Of a stretch of 64,000 bases of DNA, positions 58,454 to 64,000 are shown in pieces. Made by a program: the position numbers and the translations under genes. The stretch comes from Sequoia sempervirens. Its lineage: Eukaryota; Streptophyta; Pinopsida; Cupressales; Cupressaceae. The notes under the pieces were generated by a model, which saw nothing but the letters and a program-made list of their open reading frames with translations, did not search any database and was not told the origin of the DNA. The stretch is from assembly GCA_007258455.2 (NCBI GenBank), contig VDFB02193867.1, positions 528,396,657-528,460,656 of the forward strand. Reading direction: 5' to 3'. How positions within the stretch are numbered: position 1 is the first letter of the stretch; each line of letters starts with the position of its first letter.

Positions 58454-58889
58454 TGTTAGAGTAATAAAGTCATCACCTAATTAATTAATTAATTGGGTCA
58501 CTTTATACTTTATTACACTTAAGCTAAACTTAGGAGTGCTTTTATTTCATTATTTTCTTTAATTAATTAGTTTTTTTTTTGCATAATTAGAGCCTCTAAT
58601 ATTAGAACATGTTGTCTCATTCATTCCTATGAGGACACTTGTCATGTTCTAATCTAACCCTAATCTAGGGTTAGCTTTCATCATTTTCATAAGGATTGAT
58701 TCATTGTAATTATTTATCAATTCTTTATGGTAGCATATTCATGGCAATTGTTCACATAATGCAAAATTGGAGTTTTCATTAGATTTGAGTTGTAGGGCAA
58801 TCATATGTTGCTTATTTCTTCATAGTGTTTTATGTTTATCATTGCAGGTGTTTCATGGGAGTTGTGGATTAAATAAGTCAATTCCAACA
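58454..58889 (+). repeat. 3' LTR of the small element
   Basis: Begins TGTTAGAGTAATAAAGTCAT after the PPT and ends AATTCCAACA at 58889. Confidence 0.88.
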
Positions 58890-60189
58890 TTTTGTATCTG
58901 TTGGTGAAGTTGAATGGTTCTCAATAAGCCCACCAAGGAACAAGTCTTGCTCAGTGCAAGACCCTGACATCATAAGGGATGAGGCCATGACCATGCCCTT
59001 GTGTGCTCATATCAAGTTGCAAAACGAATTTGGGTTTGATATAAAACCCTCCATCAAAAAAATAAAAGGATTAAGGTTAACTATGGTTAGGTCTTATATT
59101 ATGTAGTTTTGAAGATTATTCAATATATTAATTATGTTTTCATTAATTTTATCTCAAGTTCTTATAATCTATGTTTACAATAGATAGTATCATGAATAAT
59201 TTTTAGTGAAAAAAACACAATGAAAGAATATATAGCTTAAGGGGAATAATGGTCTTGGTATTTTAAGCCAATTATTAAGGTGTATACCCAATGGATATTA
59301 CACAAATATGTGGAGCTAGAAAGTGGAAAAATATTCATATTTCTCCAAAACAATCTTAAATTTAATAAAACTTAATGTGTACACATTCTAATAATTATGT
59401 GTTAAGGCTTAGGGACATTTTTGATAAAGCAAGGATGTTATAATGCAAATTCATTCTAGTTTAAACCAATGAACTCTTGTCCTTATGTTTGGAACAAGTA
59501 TGAATTTACCAATCCTAACAGTTGGCCATGCATATTGGATGTCAAAATCTATATTTTACAAAAGATAGAAATGTCAAGTATCCTTTCCATTAAATTATTG
59601 TATTTTAGGACAAGATTTTGAAAAAAATTGAGTATGAGATCAAGCTCCACTTTAACTTTTTAAGCATATAGTTCTTCTATCTTTTCAATCTTTAATTACT
59701 TTACTTTTACTAGTATTTTTCACAAATATGTGTATCATTTTTGGTGTGATTTTATATATGCTCATCCAAATTTGAAAATTATAAATTTCACATCCTACAT
59801 TTCACTCTATACACATTAAAAAATCATTATTTTCCACAAAGTTGGGAGGGGAGAATGTTTGTTTTCAATTTTTCATGATGTTTCCATTTACAAATTTACT
59901 AAAAGATAATATATTAATTGAAAGAAATAGTAGATAAGTATTTGAATGACTACATGACCTTATATAACTTTCCACTAAAGGGATATACAAAATACTTACT
60001 AAAACACAAAAATGGTGAGGAGCATGCTTGATAGCATTTTATATATTTATGATAAAACTAAAGCTATGTTGTTCACTCTCAATGTTTGGGTGTCTTAATC
60101 TCTACCCTTAAAATAATAGTTTATAAACTAGCTTCTTTTTTCTTATTACATCTTAACTTTAAACTCCTAGTATGAATTTGAACCTAAGA
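58890..60189. other. AT-rich stretch, no recognised gene
   Basis: No ORF with features and no clear repeat partner in the window. Confidence 0.4.
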
Positions 60190-61960
60190 CTTGTAGTGTT
60201 GAAAAATGTCATCGGTGACATTTTCACACTTGCTTGGGCCTTCCTTGTAAAACTGAGCTTAAATGATGCCTTGATTTAGTGTTGTAATGTTTTTGACACA
60301 TTCACATTAGGTCTTGGGCCCTTGTGAGCTAAATGGACTTAATTGTACCTTATTTTACAATGTTGTAAAGTATTGTAACATACTTTCACACTTCTCTAGG
60401 GTTGTCATTATTTTTTCCTTATTTGGTCTTATCTTGCATCTACAAGCCTCTTTTAATGCATCTTTTCAAGGATAATCCCAGCATGAACCAAACTCTAATC
60501 ATAATTCAAGTGTTGTTAGGTTGTGTGGCCTAGATTTAGTGATCTAGGACTCATACACCACCTTAGGCATATGAGTCCCACCTAGGGTTTTGGGTCCCAA
60601 TCTAAGTTTCACACCTTTCTAAGCATTTTTTTAAAATGTGTCCCATAATTAATGCCTAATGGGACCTAGACATAACTTCTAGCGTATGAGTCTTGTGTGG
60701 CCTAAAATTGAATTTAATTCAAATTCTTGGTAGAATTTCATCCTCCTAGAGCTGATGTCAACTTGTGGTGTTGTAATTTCAGGAAATTTGGCATAATTAA
60801 GTATAAATACAAGGTTCTTTCACTCATCTTAACCACAGACTTTTGTGAGAGCATTCATAATAGAAAATTGGAGTTCACAAGAGCATTCAAGTGTTTACAA
60901 TAGCATTTAAGAGCATTCAATGGTGGATTATCAAAATTTTTAGAGCATTATTCAAGCATCAAGCATCATGTCAAAGTCTTCATGCATCATGTTTTTTTTT
61001 TAGCTAACAATTGTGATGTAGGGTTTTATGATTCAAGCTAGCATTCAACTCAAGATCTATCACATTCAAGAAAGAGTCAAGATCTACATTCATTGTAGCC
61101 ATTTCATACATGCTTGCAACACTTTATTGCTAGGGGTTGGTGAGTTGTAATATTGCATATTGTTCATTCAACATTCTCTTTTCCTATTTCATTTTATTAC
61201 AAGGTTTGATTACCAAAATAGGTTTTGACCAAGGCAAACCCCTTTCTACTAACCAAACAACATTTTTCCTCTCTTTATTATGTGATTTATAGATATAGAT
61301 TGAAGACACATTGAAGAGAAAGTTTGGAGAATGTTTTCAAAGTGTTCAAAGTTGTCAAAGTTGTCACCTTGCATTGAAGATCATTGGAAGACTTCTACAT
61401 GTCGCAAATCAGGGTTTCAGATCCAAAAATCAATTGGAAAGGATAGAGCAGACAATAAGGAGTAGATTCATACTTTAAATTTTTAGAAAACTCTAACTTG
61501 ACTAATACACTAGTTCTAGCGTATGAGTCCCATTATAGGTCATTTTCCATATTTTTGTAGCTCCAAACACCCTATTGCCATATTTTAGTTTCTTCCCAGA
61601 AACCCTAATCTAGGACTAAATCACCCAAATTGGTGTATGAGTCCCAAGAGGCTTTAAAATCAATTTTTTCAACATTTTATACCTTCATCCAATCTTCTTC
61701 AAATTTCCAAGTGCACAACTTTTATCTTGCAGCTTTTTGTTTTGATTTACATGCATCTTTAGGTCATTTGGTGAAATATTGCATCATATTAGGGTTGAGC
61801 ATTAGATCCTTCATTTCATTTGTCTTTCCAAGCCCTAGCTTGGTGGTGAACCCCTTATTAGTTTATAATTAGACCCTAGGACAGCCCTATTGCAAGATCT
61901 CCTTCTCCCTTGCATACCTAGGATTGAGATCTCTAGGGTTATCCTTGAATGAGAGAGTGT
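60190..61960 (+). repeat. Possible LTR or retroelement fragment with TATA box
   Basis: The word TATGAGTCCCA or close variants recur (about 60568, 60692, 61522, 61635). A TATAAATA motif at about 60802-60809 is followed by an A/T-rich leader with repeated GAGCATTCA words (60850-60930), as in the U3/R of a plant LTR. No second copy is in the window, so this is only a candidate solo LTR or truncated end. Confidence 0.3.
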
Positions 61961-61965
61961 GAAGA

Positions 61966-62350
61966 TTGTTATTCTATCTCCCAAGCATAGAAGCAACAAA
62001 ATTCAACCTTTCAAGACTTAATAGGAAATGGAATTATAAATTTTTAGAAAAGAAATGGAGATTGCTTAGTGCTCAAGTTTGGAAGTCTAAGGCAGAAGCA
62101 AATGCCCAAATTTTGGATTGGAAAATCTTGCATCATAAAATACCTGTAGGGGATAGCATAAAATATTTAAAGACACAAGTTGTCAAGTGCCCTTTTTATT
62201 AGCACAATAAAAATATGAAATATATCTTTTGGGACTATTATAGAGAAAAAAAGAAATGGAACATTATTTTTGACCACCTATCTACTATCTTTGATCATGC
62301 ATTACGATGGAAAGAGACTAGTTTGGTAATAGACTTCATAAAAATATAAT
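61966..62350 (+). pseudogene. LINE ORF2 C-terminal (zf-RVT) relic
   Basis: The frame reads SKAEANAQILDWKILHHKIPVGD, then VVKCPFY and, after a TAG, NMKYIFWDY and HALRWKE. This matches the zinc-binding RT domain (zf-RVT) of plant LINEs, W..LH.KIPVGD...CPxC...E.IxHLFF.C, with the second Cys replaced by Tyr. Upstream RT is absent, so only the C-terminal tail remains. Host genes descended from such domains exist, but the stops argue for a relic. Confidence 0.6.
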
Positions 62351-64000
62351 TGTTGATTCTATGAGACATTGTATTTTTCCTCACCTATGGAAAAGTAGAT
62401 TTTTAGCTATGTTTTCCAATCATGTTTCACATTAGCAAATAGACATTCAAAAGTTTTACTCTGACATAATGTTTCAATTTATTTTTCTTTGTTCTCGGCT
62501 AAGGAAGGAACAAAAAGGAAATGCTAATTATAATCAACGTCTAGACATGATCAAATACCAGTTCCTACAACAACATGAAGGGGATTTCCATTGTGCCAAA
62601 TAACTGTAATTTTTTTTCAAGTTTAATATATAATTTGCACTTTGGTACTTTGTGTTATGAGTCAAGTGAACTGTTGGTTCCTCTAGCCTTCCTAGTTATT
62701 ACTAGTTGTTATGGTTATATGAACTCCTTGTGAGTTACACTCAGGTGATCCCATAATACTAGTTTACAATTTTTGAACAAACTGGACACTGAACTGATTT
62801 TATCTAACTAAATCTTCACTTTTGGGCACCTATAGTGGCTAAACCATGAGGAATTTGAAGATGATGCAAACTAGTGATTTGTGACATTTTGTCTATAGAT
62901 TCTAAATATATTTTTTTCAAAAATTTTGGAATTAGATATCACTTCTTTTTCCATCTCCTTCGATTTTTTATTTTCTTTTTTTAGTAAAAACCATTTTTAA
63001 GGAGTGACACTCACCGTATAACACAATTTTTTTTTATGAAGGATAAAATTCTATTTTTTTTAATTTATATTTGTAACTATGATATCTAGTGCTTCCAATT
63101 GGTTTCATAGTGTTTTATTGTTTTTTTTCCTTATTCAATTTTTGAAGTCAAACCAATTACAATTTAGACATAGGCGGACCATATAACACATTACTTTTTT
63201 TATATGTATCGAAATTCAATTTTTTTTTGTTGGATCAAGGACTTCAATATCTAGTGCACTCATATTTTTCAAAAAAATAAATGATAATCTTCTATTTTCC
63301 ACATGTGCAAAACAAAGAGCTTGATTTTCAGTGAAAAACCTACAAATTCACAAGAAATAAAAAATAAATATTTAATAATAAAATTAAATTTATTTAAAAT
63401 TATAATTTTTGGGAAGGTTATAATAAGAACTACATACTTACAAAAAATAAATTTTAAAATTTGAATGGAAATACTTTGATCCCCCAAGAGGTAAACTGGG
63501 TATGGTTTTTTATCAACATTTTGATAAAGGTGAGGACTTCGCGAGTAGGTGCTGGTTTAAAACTAGCTGGTTCTATCCAAAGGGGTTTTGATTTTAGTAG
63601 TTTGATCAAACCTCTCCTTCAATTGAATGCTTTAAATAGAACTTTTTAAGGCTTAAATAATTATATTTTCTAAAAATATGTGATTTTAGCAAAAATTGAA
63701 ATCTCTTAGGAATTGTAAACCAGCTTTGTGGGATCACCCACTCTTGCAGTCTCTAGTGTTGCTTTGTTCTTTCCTTTGCAGTCCACCTTTTGGACTGCAT
63801 TTTTTCTTACGTTATATTTATTTCAGCTTTGTTAAAAATAAAAAATAAATTTAAAAAAAATAAGGAAAAATATCTCTTTTTATCCCTTTTAGCTCCAATT
63901 TCCATGCACACATTCCAATATTTATGCATAATAGTGCAATAAGCCCATAAGAAAAGAGAATGATGTATATTCCAATTACTACCATGCATATATACTATTT
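62351..64000. other. AT-rich stretch, no recognised gene
   Basis: Poly-T/poly-A-rich. It may include the 3' untranslated part of the LINE relic, but no poly-A tail with a target duplication could be identified. Short open frames (63269-63487 minus, 63461-63649 plus, 63807-63989 minus) show no family features. Confidence 0.4.

Larger units (their letters stand above)
55799..58889 (+). mobile_element. Small non-autonomous LTR retrotransposon, 3.1 kb
   Basis: Two LTRs of about 441 and 436 bp (55799-56239 and 58454-58889), both TGTTAGAGTAATAAAG...AATTCCAACA. PBS TGGTATGAGAGCACC (56240-56254) resembles the tRNA-Met PBS TGGTATCAGAGC of copia elements. PPT TAAGGGGGG (58445-58453) precedes the 3' LTR. 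The 2.2-kb inside has no RT or integrase, only a gag relic. The flanks share only TTTT, so a 5-bp target duplication is not proven. The copia-type PBS and gag relic suggest a copia derivative moved by a partner element. Confidence 0.88.

Overview
The window looks like intergenic nuclear DNA of a land plant with a large, transposon-rich genome. A gymnosperm or another large-genome lineage would fit, but nothing here fixes the taxon. No complete host gene, rRNA, tRNA or CRISPR array was recognised. Almost everything that can be identified is transposon-derived, AT-rich and decayed by point mutation.

Layout. 1-2.9 kb holds a decayed minus-strand Ty1/copia RT fragment beside an LTR-like repeat whose second copy lies at 53.26-55.27 kb. 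From about 2.94 to 53 kb runs a very large mosaic of related direct and inverted repeats and ATGCAT-rich islands. Into its left side a Ty3/gypsy element of the Tat type inserted (7.68-25.55 kb). It has 1.2-kb LTRs, a primer binding site, a long leader with GCGCAT arrays, one gag-PR-RT-RH-aRH-INT frame, an antisense plant-mobile-domain ORF, a third GCGCAT array in opposite orientation and a polypurine tract. Its 3' LTR lacks about 21 bp and abuts a second copy of the DNA found upstream of the 5' LTR.

The centre (30.2-44.9 kb) is the most interesting part. It is a Helitron-family element of the Helentron/Helitron2 type, coding for OTU - DUF6570-like - Rep (HUH/two-Tyr) - Pif1-like helicase - AP-like endonuclease in one reading frame. 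A separate intron-containing RPA70-like gene with a tandemly duplicated 69-bp exon follows. The coding block sits between inverted repeats of about 0.5 kb or more, whose outer ends carry a small hairpin. Canonical Helitrons have no long terminal inverted repeats, so this architecture deserves checking.

48.5-52.9 kb is a diverged tandem array of about 1.5-kb units. 55.80-58.89 kb is a complete but non-autonomous small LTR retrotransposon with 0.44-kb LTRs, PBS and PPT. 60.2-61.9 kb may be an LTR fragment, and 61.97-62.35 kb is a LINE ORF2 C-terminal relic. The rest shows no recognisable gene.

Decay mode. The Rep/helicase/EN frame carries ten in-frame stops over 5.3 kb without a frameshift, and every one can arise by C-to-T change. 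The Tat gag-pol frame and its antisense ORF show a similar bias. This fits silenced, cytosine-methylated copies losing coding capacity by deamination.
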